Shown piece by piece: positions 30,224 to 37,229 of a stretch of DNA of 37,229 nt. Positions within the stretch are counted from its first letter, which is position 1. The number at the start of each line of letters is the position of its first letter. A program made the position numbers and the translations under genes. Origin of the DNA: Bacillota bacterium (GTDB lineage Bacteria > Bacillota > Sulfobacillia > JAJZYS01 > JAJZLH01); contig JAJZLH010000073.1 in assembly GCA_021803575.1 (NCBI GenBank), positions 1 through 37,229 of the forward strand. Reading direction: 5' to 3'. The notes beneath the pieces are model-generated. The model did no database searches, had not been told where the DNA came from, and was given only the letters and a program-made list of their open reading frames with translations.

Positions 30224-30246
30224 ACTTTGGACTGATTCCAAGTCTA
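30224..30246 (-). promoter_or_regulatory. Extended -10 promoter and dyad before the GT4/molybdenum operon
   Basis: The minus strand reads TGTTAGACT, an extended -10 element (TAGACT at 30241-30246), with no clear -35 box. Overlapping its downstream side is a dyad, ACTTTGGA (30224-30231) and TCCAAGT (30237-30243), perfect except for one extra T. A repressor bound there would cover the start of transcription. Confidence 0.4.
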
Positions 30247-30298
30247 ACAGAACGCCGCCGCCAGAGCTACGGAAAACATAGCAACGGAATCAACCGCG

Positions 30299-30327
30299 CC
30301 TGGCCGAGGGCTCGGGCGCGGGCCAGG
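30299..30327 (-). terminator. Hairpin after menA
   Basis: Outer CCTGG/CCAGG and inner CCGAG/CTCGG stems start right after the menA stop. No U-tract. With the promoter-like element that follows, it suggests that the men genes and the GT4/molybdenum genes are separate transcripts. Confidence 0.35.
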
Positions 30328-31185
30328 TCAGCGGCCGAGCAGGAGGGCGAGGGCGAGCAAGGCGCCGGCCAGAAGGTCGTTCTGAGCGGCCAGCGGCAGG
30401 AGCCGGGAGGGGCTCTCTTCGCGCCAGAGGCGTAGGGTGACCGGCAGGGCGAGGAGCGTGAGGAGGCACCACAGGGGCAGGGCGCCCAAAACGGCCAGGA
30501 AGGGGGCCAGCACCACCCCGCCCGCCGCCAGTGCAACGAGCAGCCGCCTGCCCAGCCGCTCGCCCAGGAGTCCGACCAGGGTGCGGCGGCCGCTGGCTAG
30601 GTCCTGGCTGCGGTCGCGCAGGTGATTGGCGACCAGGATGGCGGCGGTGAGGAGCCCCACCGCCAAGCCCACCCAGACGGCCTGGCCGGTGATGCGGCCG
30701 CTGGCCGCCAACTGGACGGCCACCACCTCCAACGGACCCATCAGCAAAAAGACCCAGGCCTCGCCCACCGGCGTGGCCGAGAGCGGCCTGGGCCCCAGGC
30801 TGTACAGCAGGTTGCCGGCTGCGGCGAAGAGGCCGAGCGCCAACAGCACCCAGCCCCTGGCCAGGACCAGCACCACCCCGCCGGCCAAAGCCAGGAGGAA
30901 GACCGCCGCCGCCGCCTCGCCCACCCGCCGGGGTGTGAGCTCGCCCCTGACCAGGACGCCGGCGATGCCGGTGGAGCTTAGGCGGTCCACCCCGCCCGCG
31001 AAGTCGGCGTATTCGTTGATCACGTTGGCGCCAATCTGCAGGAGGAGCGCCACCAGAGCGACCAGGAGCCACAGGCCCGGCGAGAAGGCAGGGCCGCTGG
31101 AGAGTGCGCCGCCGGTGAGGACCGGCGCCAAGGTGGCGGCCAAGGTCGGCGGCCGGGAGAGGCGGATCAGCTGGCCGATGGTCAC
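30328..31185 (-). CDS. menA: 1,4-dihydroxy-2-naphthoate polyprenyltransferase
   Basis: UbiA-superfamily membrane prenyltransferase that joins DHNA to a polyprenyl diphosphate, giving demethylmenaquinone. Eight to nine hydrophobic spans cover its 285 residues. The first aspartate motif is N57-EYA-D61-FAGGVDR and the second is NHLRDRSQD near 193-201. Both are required for Mg-diphosphate binding. GTG at 31185 overlaps the menE stop (GTGA). It is the last gene of the cluster. The following methyltransferase step (MenG/UbiE) is not encoded in the window. Confidence 0.92.
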   Translation of the reverse strand: MTIGQLIRLSRPPTLAATLAPVLTGGALSSGPAFSPGLWLLVALVALLLQIGANVINEYADFAGGVDRLSSTGIAGVLVRGELTPRRVGEAAAAVFLLALAGGVVLVLARGWVLLALGLFAAAGNLLYSLGPRPLSATPVGEAWVFLLMGPLEVVAVQLAASGRITGQAVWVGLAVGLLTAAILVANHLRDRSQDLASGRRTLVGLLGERLGRRLLVALAAGGVVLAPFLAVLGALPLWCLLTLLALPVTLRLWREESPSRLLPLAAQNDLLAGALLALALLLGR

Positions 31186-32591
31186 GGCGCCGCTCCCGCC
31201 GCCTCGGCCAGGGCGGGCAGCTCGGCGCGGCGGATCTTGCCCAGAGCTCCCTTCGGCAGCTCCGGCACCACGCGCACCACCCGCGGCAGCTGATAGGGCG
31301 TGAGGCGATCCTGGCAATAGGCGATCACGGCCCTGGGGTCACACGCCCCCTCTGCGACCACCAGAGCCCACGGCACCTGGCCCCAGGTGGGATCGGCGTG
31401 GCCGAAGACGGCGGCCTCCCGCACACCCGGGCAGCCGACCATCACCTCCTCCACCTCCCGGGGGCTGACCTTCTCACCGCCGGAGATGATCAGGTCGTCC
31501 TGGCGGGATTCCACCCACAGCTCACCGTCGTCCCCGAGGCGGCCGATGTCGCCGGTCAGGAGCCAGCCGTCCCTGAGCACCTGCCGGCTCGCCGCCTCGT
31601 CCTGCCAGTAGCCGGAGAAGAGGGTGCGGCCCCTCACCCAGATCCGGCCGTCGCCGTCCACCCGCAGCTGGCTCAAGGAGAGCGGCCAGCCGGCGCTGCC
31701 GGTGAGGTGAGGAGGTGAGCCAGGCGGCAGGACGGCCACCTGGGAGGCGGTCTCGGTCAGTCCGTAGGTGGTGGCCACGGGCAACCCGCGACGGGTCGCC
31801 TCGGCGAGCAGGCCGAGGGGCGTCGGCCCGCCCCCGACCAGGGCCAGGCGCAGGCTTGGGAAGCCATCCTCCGGCCCCCTGAGCAGACGGTCCAGAGTCT
31901 GGGCGACCAGGGAGATGTGGCTCGGGCGGTGGCGCCGGATGGCATCAGCCATGACCTCGGCCGAGAAGTCCTCCGGCAGGGCGGCGGGGATGGCGGCCAT
32001 GGCCGAGCGCACCAGAATGCCCAGCCCGCCGACGTGAAAGAGGGGCAACGAGGCGAGCCAGGCGTCAGGCTCCTCCACGCCGCTGAGAGCCAGGTGCTGC
32101 CTGGCGCTGGCCAGGAGGGCGCCATGGCTGAGCACTGCCCCCTTGGCCGAGCCGGTCGTTCCCGAGGTGAAGATGATCACGGCTGGATCGGCGGACCGGG
32201 CTCTTTGCCGGACCGGCTCCCCTGCCTTCGCCCCCTGGCAGAGAACCTGGGCGTCAGCCGGAGCTGGGCCGGTGAGAAGGCATCTGGCAGCGACCGCCTC
32301 GATCCGCCGCCTCTGTTCCGCCTGCGGCAGCCTGGGGTCGAGCGGCACCGCCACCGCCCCCAGCCACCAGATCGCCCACAGGGTCTCCACCGTCTCCGGG
32401 CGGTGCGGCATCACCACCGCCACCCGGTCGCCCGGGCCCACACCGAGCGCCGCCAACAGCCGGGCCCGCTCCTGGACGCGCCCCTTAAGCTGTCGCCAGG
32501 TCAGGTACGACCCCTCGGCCCATAGCGCCGGGCGGTCGCTCTCACGGCGGGCCGCCCGGCTAAGGAGGCCGCCCAGATGCAAGGCCGGCAC
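31182..32591 (-). CDS. menE: o-Succinylbenzoate-CoA ligase
   Basis: ANL-superfamily acyl-CoA synthetase of about 469 residues that activates o-succinylbenzoate with ATP and CoA. P-loop FTSGTTGSAKGA (141-152), adenine motif TTYGLTETAS, TGDIGRLGDDGELWVESRQD in the hinge region and the catalytic lysine in LPKGALGKIRR close to the C-terminus. GTG at 32591 begins 2 bases past the menB stop; a TTG three codons later is also possible. The longer frame upstream runs through menB and is not used. Placement between menB and menA identifies it as MenE rather than another ligase. Confidence 0.93.
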   Translation of the reverse strand: MPALHLGGLLSRAARRESDRPALWAEGSYLTWRQLKGRVQERARLLAALGVGPGDRVAVVMPHRPETVETLWAIWWLGAVAVPLDPRLPQAEQRRRIEAVAARCLLTGPAPADAQVLCQGAKAGEPVRQRARSADPAVIIFTSGTTGSAKGAVLSHGALLASARQHLALSGVEEPDAWLASLPLFHVGGLGILVRSAMAAIPAALPEDFSAEVMADAIRRHRPSHISLVAQTLDRLLRGPEDGFPSLRLALVGGGPTPLGLLAEATRRGLPVATTYGLTETASQVAVLPPGSPPHLTGSAGWPLSLSQLRVDGDGRIWVRGRTLFSGYWQDEAASRQVLRDGWLLTGDIGRLGDDGELWVESRQDDLIISGGEKVSPREVEEVMVGCPGVREAAVFGHADPTWGQVPWALVVAEGACDPRAVIAYCQDRLTPYQLPRVVRVVPELPKGALGKIRRAELPALAEAAGAAP

Positions 32592-32593
32592 GC

Positions 32594-33430
32594 TCAGGGC
32601 AGCCGCGGGAATTTCTTGAAGTCGGGCGGCCGCTTCTCCAGATAGGCGTTTCGCCCCTCCTGGCCCTCGGCCGACATGTAGTACAGCATGGTGGCGTCGC
32701 CGGCCAGCTGCTGCAGGCCGGCCAGGCCGTCGGTGTCGGCGTTGAAGGCCGCCTTCAGGAAGCGCAGGGCGATCGGGCTCTTGGCCAGGATCTCGCGGCA
32801 CCATGCCACCGTCTCCGCCTCCAGCTCGGCCAGCGGCACCACCCGGTTGACCAGCCCCATCTGGAAGGCCTCCTCGGCGCCGTACTGGCGGCACAGGTAC
32901 CAGATCTCGCGGGCCCGCTTGTGTCCGACCATGCGGGCCAGCATGGTCGCCCCGTAGCCGGCGTCGAAGCTGCCCACCTTCGGCCCGGTCTGGCCGAAGC
33001 GGGCGTTGTCGGCGGCGATGGTCAGGTCGCAGACCACATGCAACACGTGGCCGCCGCCGATCGCATAGCCGGCCACCATGGCGATCACCGGCTTGGGCAA
33101 AAGCCGGATCTGGCGCTGCAGGGCGAGTACGTTCAGCCTGGGCACGCCGTCCTTGCCCACATACCCGGCGTCGCCCCGGATCCTCTGATCGCCGCCTGAG
33201 CAGAAGGCCTGGTCTCCCTTGCCGGTGAGGATGATCACCCCGACCAGGGGGTCCTCGTGCGCTCGCCGGAAGGCGTCGGACAGCTCATCCACGGTCTCGG
33301 GGCGAAAGGCGTTTCGCACCTCGGGCCGGTTGATCGTGATCTTGGCGATGCCCTCGGCCGTCTCGTAGATCACGTCCTGGTAACTGCCCTGCCCCTGCCA
33401 GTCTGGGAGCCGCCGCATCTCGTCCACCAT
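32594..33430 (-). CDS. menB: 1,4-dihydroxy-2-naphthoyl-CoA synthase
   Basis: Crotonase-fold enzyme of 278 residues that closes the second ring of DHNA-CoA. Family marks are [17 protein letters not shown] near 35-49, [17 protein letters not shown] (oxyanion and bicarbonate site), [19 protein letters not shown] and [13 protein letters not shown], with the closing [14 protein letters not shown]. The G-G-D-Q segment and G-S-F-D-x-G are typical of MenB rather than general enoyl-CoA hydratases. ATG at 33430 is 8 bases after AAAGGAGG and shares a base with the menH stop (TGATG). Confidence 0.96.
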   Translation of the reverse strand: MVDEMRRLPDWQGQGSYQDVIYETAEGIAKITINRPEVRNAFRPETVDELSDAFRRAHEDPLVGVIILTGKGDQAFCSGGDQRIRGDAGYVGKDGVPRLNVLALQRQIRLLPKPVIAMVAGYAIGGGHVLHVVCDLTIAADNARFGQTGPKVGSFDAGYGATMLARMVGHKRAREIWYLCRQYGAEEAFQMGLVNRVVPLAELEAETVAWCREILAKSPIALRFLKAAFNADTDGLAGLQQLAGDATMLYYMSAEGQEGRNAYLEKRPPDFKKFPRLP

Positions 33431-34275
33431 CACGAATGCCTCCTTTGACCTCTTGCCCTCTCTTCCGGTTCCCCAGCGCCCGGCCCCGCTCGGCTGAGAA
33501 AGGCCAGGATGCGGGATGCCGTCTCTTCCTCCGCCTCCAGCTGGAGGTTGTGCCCGGCGCCGCTCACCACCGCCTGTTCGGCGCCAGCGATCGACTCGCC
33601 CAGCCTCTTCAGGTGTGCAGCGTAGGGGGCATCCCGCTCCCCGGCCAGGAGCAGGGTCGGCACCCGGAGCCCGGCCAGCTGGTCCGGGCCGAGCGCATTC
33701 ACCGCCTGGCCGCCGCCGGCCAGAGCCGCCGCCAGGCCGGATGGGTCCTGGGCCAGGCGCATCCGCCGCTGGCCGGCCAGGGCCGCCCTTGACAGCTGCC
33801 GCTGGCTCGAGAACACCGGCTGATCCTCCCAGCGCGCCACGAAGTCACTCACCGGCTGGCTCAGGATGCTCTCGGCGAGACGGGTGTCTGCCGCCAGCCG
33901 GGCCGCCCGTTCGGCATCGGCGAGGCGTGGCGCCATGCTTTCCAGCACCAGCGCCCAGCACCGCTCGGGTCTGGCCAGCGCCGCCCAGGCAGCCAGGCGG
34001 GCGCCGAACGAGTAGCCGACCAGGGCCGCCTGGCCAGCTCCCAGCCGATCCGCCAGATCCCACAGCGCCTGAACCGTGCCCGCACAGTAGTTCTCTGAGC
34101 CAAGCAGCGGGCTTCGGCCGTGGCCGGGGAGGTCGACCGCCACCGCCCGAAAGTGCGCTCTGAGTGCGTCCTGCAAGCCGTCCATCGCCCGGCCGTCCTG
34201 GGCGAAGCCGTGCAAGAGGAGCACGGTCGGCCCCTGGCCCCGCACGGTGGCGGCCAGCACCGTGGCCTCAGGCAT
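33430..34275 (-). CDS. menH: SHCHC synthase MenH (alpha/beta hydrolase fold)
   Basis: Eliminates pyruvate from SEPHCHC to give 2-succinyl-6-hydroxy-2,4-cyclohexadiene-1-carboxylate. The triad is Ser89 in GYSFGAR, Asp215 in GERDAPY and His242 in [18 protein letters not shown] (20-28) and DLPGHGRS (48-55) are family motifs, and the G-Y-S-x-G-x-R-x-A nucleophile region is the one seen in MenH. A basic, low-complexity tail of about 20 residues follows the last helix. The start overlaps the menD end by 8 bases, and the stop overlaps the menB start. Confidence 0.9.
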   Translation of the reverse strand: MPEATVLAATVRGQGPTVLLLHGFAQDGRAMDGLQDALRAHFRAVAVDLPGHGRSPLLGSENYCAGTVQALWDLADRLGAGQAALVGYSFGARLAAWAALARPERCWALVLESMAPRLADAERAARLAADTRLAESILSQPVSDFVARWEDQPVFSSQRQLSRAALAGQRRMRLAQDPSGLAAALAGGGQAVNALGPDQLAGLRVPTLLLAGERDAPYAAHLKRLGESIAGAEQAVVSGAGHNLQLEAEEETASRILAFLSRAGPGAGEPEERARGQRRHS

Positions 34276-35998
34276 GGCCTCGCTCGCCGACGGCGGCCAG
34301 GGCGCCCTCCCCGGCCGCCTGCCACAGTGCCTGGTGGCTCAGGAGGTTGGCCTGGCGGTCGCTTCCCACTTCGATCACGTCCACCCCGCCCTTGCCTTCG
34401 GCCAGGCGAAGGGCCCGGCGGAGGGCGGCGGCGGTGCCGGCCCGTTGCCAGCGGCCGCCCCAGGCTGAAACAAGGTCCTGAACCGGCTGGCCGTGCGGCG
34501 TCCCGAACACCGCCTCGAACTCGGGTGCCTGGGCCTGGGGCAGCAGGGAGAAGATACCGCCGCCGTCGTTGTGAATCAGCACCACGGTCAGAGGCAGGCC
34601 CAGCCGGCGGGCCGTGAGCAGCCCAGACTGGTCATGGAGGAAGGAGAGGTCACCGATCAGGAGCACGGGGTGGACGCCGCTGCTGGCCACGCCCAGGGCC
34701 ATGGAGGTCACCCCGTCGATGCCGCTGGCCCCGCGGTTGGCATGCAGCACCACCCTGGCCCCGCCCGCCGGCCAGGTGGCATCCAGGTCGCGGATCGGCA
34801 TCGAGTTCCCGACCACCAGCGGCCGGCCGGCTCCCAGCCCCGCCCTGACCGCCAGCGCCGCCGAGAGCTCGCCGAGCGGCCCCTGGATGTGACGGCGCAC
34901 CGCCTGCCAGGCCGCCCGGTCAGCCGCCTGCCAGCGGCCCGGCCAGTCCTCGGCCGCCCGCTGCCGCACCCGCCGGGCCAGGGCCGAAGCGGCCAGGCCC
35001 AACTCGCCTGGCACCACCAGGCCCTCGCCCAGGGTGGGGTCGGGCCAGGCCGGCGCATTGGCCAGCCAGACCCGGGGTACGTCCTGCCAGTCGGTCAAGG
35101 TGCGGAGCAGGGCAGCCGAGACCGGGGCCTGACCGGCCAAGAGCAGGAGATCAGGGCGGAGCCGTGCTCGCACTCTGTCCTGGCGCAGGAAGAGATCGTA
35201 GTGGGCGATGCGGCAGGCACCCCTGGCCGGCCCGGTGCGCAGCTGCGAGAGCGGATCGACCAGGATCGGCCAGCCCAGCCGGGCGGCCAGATGGAGCAGC
35301 GGGCGGCCGTCGCTGTGGGCAGGCAGGGGTCCCGCCACCACCACGCCTCTTTGCCCGGCCAGGCGGGCAGACGCCGCCAACACGGTGGCACCGGTCGGTG
35401 CCGTGGCGGTGGCCCCCCAGGCGAGACGCGGGGCGCGGGCGGGCGGAGGAGCCAGCTCGGGCGAAAACAGCGGCTCCCGGAGCGGCAGATTGATGTGCAC
35501 TGGCCCCATCGGTGCGCCAGTGGCCATAGCCAACGCCCGGGCCGTGACAAAGGCGGCGAACAGGCCGGCTCTGCCCTCCTCCAGGCCGTCCGGGAAGAGC
35601 TCCCATGCGCCGAGCACCTGGCCCTGGAACAGGCCGTGCTGTGAGATGGTCTGCGGTGCCCCTACGCCGTGCAGCTCCGGCGGCCGGTCGGCGGTGAGGA
35701 CGATCAGGGGCACCTGGGCGTGTCTCGCCTCCACCACGGCCGGCAAGAGGTTGGCGGCGGCCGTGCCGGAGGTGGTCAGCACCGCTACCGGACGCCGGCT
35801 GGCCCTGGCCCGGCCCAGGGCGAAGTAGGCCATCGACCGCTCGTCGAGGTGGACGGTGGCCTCCAGGCCGGGGTGACGGGAGAGGGCGAGGGCGACCGGA
35901 CCGGAGCGAGAGCCCGGGGCCAGGCAGACCGCCTCCACGCCGCCTGCCGCCAGGGTTTCGGCCAGGGCCCTCAGAGCCGGATGATCAGCGCCCGCCAT
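34268..35998 (-). CDS. menD: SEPHCHC synthase MenD
   Basis: Thiamine-diphosphate enzyme of 576 residues that adds decarboxylated 2-oxoglutarate to isochorismate. CLAPGSRSGPVALAL (26-40) and HLDERSMAYFALG contain the substrate-binding and catalytic glutamate region; LTTSGTAAANLLPAVVEA follows. The ThDP/Mg motif is LLIGDLSFLHDQSGL, then IHNDGGGIFSLLPQ near 450-465. ATG at 35998 follows GGAGG by 8 bases and lies inside the end of menF; a GTG one codon earlier is also open. All landmarks are intact. Confidence 0.95.
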   Translation of the reverse strand: MAGADHPALRALAETLAAGGVEAVCLAPGSRSGPVALALSRHPGLEATVHLDERSMAYFALGRARASRRPVAVLTTSGTAAANLLPAVVEARHAQVPLIVLTADRPPELHGVGAPQTISQHGLFQGQVLGAWELFPDGLEEGRAGLFAAFVTARALAMATGAPMGPVHINLPLREPLFSPELAPPPARAPRLAWGATATAPTGATVLAASARLAGQRGVVVAGPLPAHSDGRPLLHLAARLGWPILVDPLSQLRTGPARGACRIAHYDLFLRQDRVRARLRPDLLLLAGQAPVSAALLRTLTDWQDVPRVWLANAPAWPDPTLGEGLVVPGELGLAASALARRVRQRAAEDWPGRWQAADRAAWQAVRRHIQGPLGELSAALAVRAGLGAGRPLVVGNSMPIRDLDATWPAGGARVVLHANRGASGIDGVTSMALGVASSGVHPVLLIGDLSFLHDQSGLLTARRLGLPLTVVLIHNDGGGIFSLLPQAQAPEFEAVFGTPHGQPVQDLVSAWGGRWQRAGTAAALRRALRLAEGKGGVDVIEVGSDRQANLLSHQALWQAAGEGALAAVGERGHA

Positions 35999-37178
35999 CA
36001 CCGTCGCCTCCCCCCAGCGCCCGCTGCACCACGTTCAGTTTGGCGCCGGTCTCCCGCCACTCGGCGGCTGGTTCCGACCCCAGCACCAGGCCAGCGCCGG
36101 CGAAGAGGTGGGCGCGGGACCCCACCACCCAGGCGGAGCGAATGGCCACCACCGCCTCCGCCTCGCCGTCTGGCTCCGCCCATCCCACCACGCCGCCGTA
36201 GTAGCCACGGCCGAAAGGCTCCTCACGGCGGATCCAGGCCAGGGCCTGGTCCTGAGGTTCACCGGCCAGGGCCGGCGTGGGATGCAGCCCCTTCAGCAGC
36301 CGATAAAAGGCCGAGGGATCGGGGGCGGCGGCCTCCACGGTGGCCACCAGGTGGGTGAACGAACCCTGGCGCAGCTCACCGATCTCGGTGTGACGCGGCA
36401 CCAGGCCCAGCGCTCGGAAGGCGCGGTCGACATAATCCTCGACCACAGCCTGCTCGCGGCGTTCCTTATCCCGCCACGGGACGGCGGCGCCGTCCAGACG
36501 GGTACCGGCCAGGCAGGCTGTAGAGAGCCGGCCCTGGCGGTACGACACCAGAAGCTCTGGGCTGGCGCCCACAAAGTCGCCGCCGGCCAGCCGCCAAGAC
36601 CAGACGGCGGCGCCTGGATTTTGCTGTGCCAGCCTCGCCACCGTGCCTGGCACGTCCACTGGCCGATCGAAGCTGAGGTCGAGGCGGCGGGCCAGCACGG
36701 CCTTCTCGATCCGTCCAGCCGAAATCGCCTCGGTGGTGCGCCGCACCTGCTCGCTCCAGGACCGCCTGCCCGGCACGCTTCGCCGATGCAGAAGCCGGGT
36801 GCTGGACGGGAGGGTGCCATCGGGCTCGGGCCATCCGGCGGGAGCCGGCAACCAGCGCTGGGGCACCAGGACCACCCCCGGCGGCAGGCCGGACCACAGG
36901 TCCTGGCAGGCATCCGGCTGAAAGGCGAGCGAAAAGGCTGCCCGCTGGCCCGGCGCCGCCAGCATCGCCTCGCTGCAGGCGGCCTCAAGGTCCTCAAACC
37001 GCTTGAGCCAACGCAACTCCCGAACGCCCAGACCGAGCGCCCCGCCGCCTCGGCCAGGCCGCAGGAAGACCGCTGAGGACGCCTCCTGATGGGCGCGCCA
37101 GGCCGCCTGCCAGCTTTGCTGACTGGTGCTGACAGGGGGAGGCGCCAGGGCCGGGGCCGCTAGTGAATGGCCGTTCAC
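35985..37178 (-). CDS. menF: Isochorismate synthase MenF
   Basis: Chorismate-utilising enzyme of 397 residues that makes isochorismate, the committed step to menaquinone. RIEKAVLARR, then DFVGASPELLVSY, CLAGTRLDGA, KERREQAVVEDYV, GLHPTPALAGEP and EEPFGRGYYGGVVGW appear in the family order. The acid-base lysine (EKAV) and Mg-binding glutamates (E in SPELL-type and EDYV regions) are present. GTG at 37178 is only 6 bases past a TAGGAT -10-like box, so the mRNA may be leaderless or the true promoter lies outside the window. First gene of the men block. Confidence 0.94.
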   Translation of the reverse strand: MNGHSLAAPALAPPPVSTSQQSWQAAWRAHQEASSAVFLRPGRGGGALGLGVRELRWLKRFEDLEAACSEAMLAAPGQRAAFSLAFQPDACQDLWSGLPPGVVLVPQRWLPAPAGWPEPDGTLPSSTRLLHRRSVPGRRSWSEQVRRTTEAISAGRIEKAVLARRLDLSFDRPVDVPGTVARLAQQNPGAAVWSWRLAGGDFVGASPELLVSYRQGRLSTACLAGTRLDGAAVPWRDKERREQAVVEDYVDRAFRALGLVPRHTEIGELRQGSFTHLVATVEAAAPDPSAFYRLLKGLHPTPALAGEPQDQALAWIRREEPFGRGYYGGVVGWAEPDGEAEAVVAIRSAWVVGSRAHLFAGAGLVLGSEPAAEWRETGAKLNVVQRALGGGDGDGGR

Positions 37179-37184
37179 GCACCC

Positions 37185-37213
37185 ATCCTAGCGTCTGGCT
37201 GGCAGGGCCGCAA
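37185..37213 (-). promoter_or_regulatory. Possible menF promoter
   Basis: On the minus strand TTGCGG (37208-37213) and TAGGAT (37185-37190) are exactly 17 bases apart. Transcription would begin at or next to the GTG start codon of menF, giving a leaderless mRNA. Matches are moderate and the window ends 16 bases upstream. Confidence 0.35.
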
Positions 37214-37229
37214 CCGAGGCGCAGCCTAG

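Noticed and set aside
34493-35644. A 383-codon plus-strand frame opposite menD
   Set aside because: Shadow of menD; no ribosome site and no protein-like composition.
1-37229. CRISPR arrays, rRNA genes and complete insertion sequences
   Set aside because: No regularly spaced direct repeats, no rRNA-like sequence and no transposase frame with flanking inverted repeats were seen on reading both strands.

Overview
The window is 37 kb of very GC-rich bacterial chromosome with short intergenic gaps, many GTG and TTG starts behind AGGAGG-type ribosome binding sites, encoded tRNA CCA ends and almost all genes on the minus strand. The gene set is a complete-looking menFDHBEA block, ATP-dependent PEP carboxykinase, a CysO/Mec-type sulfur relay, a molybdenum hydroxylase operon and an OmpR-type two-component system. 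It would fit a deep-branching, high-GC Firmicute (Sulfobacillus/Thermaerobacter/Symbiobacterium-like), but that placement is an inference from style and gene content. No rRNA, CRISPR array or intact mobile element is visible.

Region 1-2.3 kb is accessory-looking. It holds a partial DUF2785 gene cut by the window edge, about 470 bases with no convincing gene, a HicB-HicB-HicA toxin-antitoxin set and a frameshifted serine-recombinase tail. It ends at a tRNA-Leu whose 3' end points into this region. Region 2.4-5 kb has a secreted lytic transglycosylase with a long 5' leader, a divergent alpha/beta hydrolase and a tRNA His-Gln-Lys cluster. Region 5-8.6 kb has a divergent membrane GT2-like glycosyltransferase, an SDR protein and a divergently transcribed PfkB-type kinase.

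Region 8.5-12.6 kb is a tightly overlapped sulfur operon read leftwards: thiosulfate sulfurtransferase, an unknown 129-aa protein, a single-chain CysO-MoeZ-rhodanese fusion, a CysK-type cysteine synthase and a Mec-type JAMM peptidase. Together they look like a protein-thiocarboxylate route to cysteine. The ubiquitin-like carrier's terminal Gly-Gly is internal here, so processing or an in-cis mechanism would be needed. Region 12.6-14.4 kb is RidA-like, MazG-like and mutY. Region 14.4-17.1 kb is a response regulator, a histidine kinase and a secreted helical protein. pckA follows on the plus strand.

Region 18.9-30.2 kb is an apparent 11-gene operon read leftwards: GT4 glycosyltransferase, NodB-type deacetylase with an unknown C-terminal half, tandem flavin-reductase-like protein, CoxG-like, FAD subunit, 2Fe-2S subunit, MoxR-type ATPase, VWA protein, XdhC, Mo-binding large subunit and MogA/MoaB. 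The last eight make and mature a xanthine-dehydrogenase-family enzyme of unknown substrate. The first three are unusual partners. Region 30.3-37.2 kb is menF-menD-menH-menB-menE-menA, for menaquinone synthesis; menC is not in the window.
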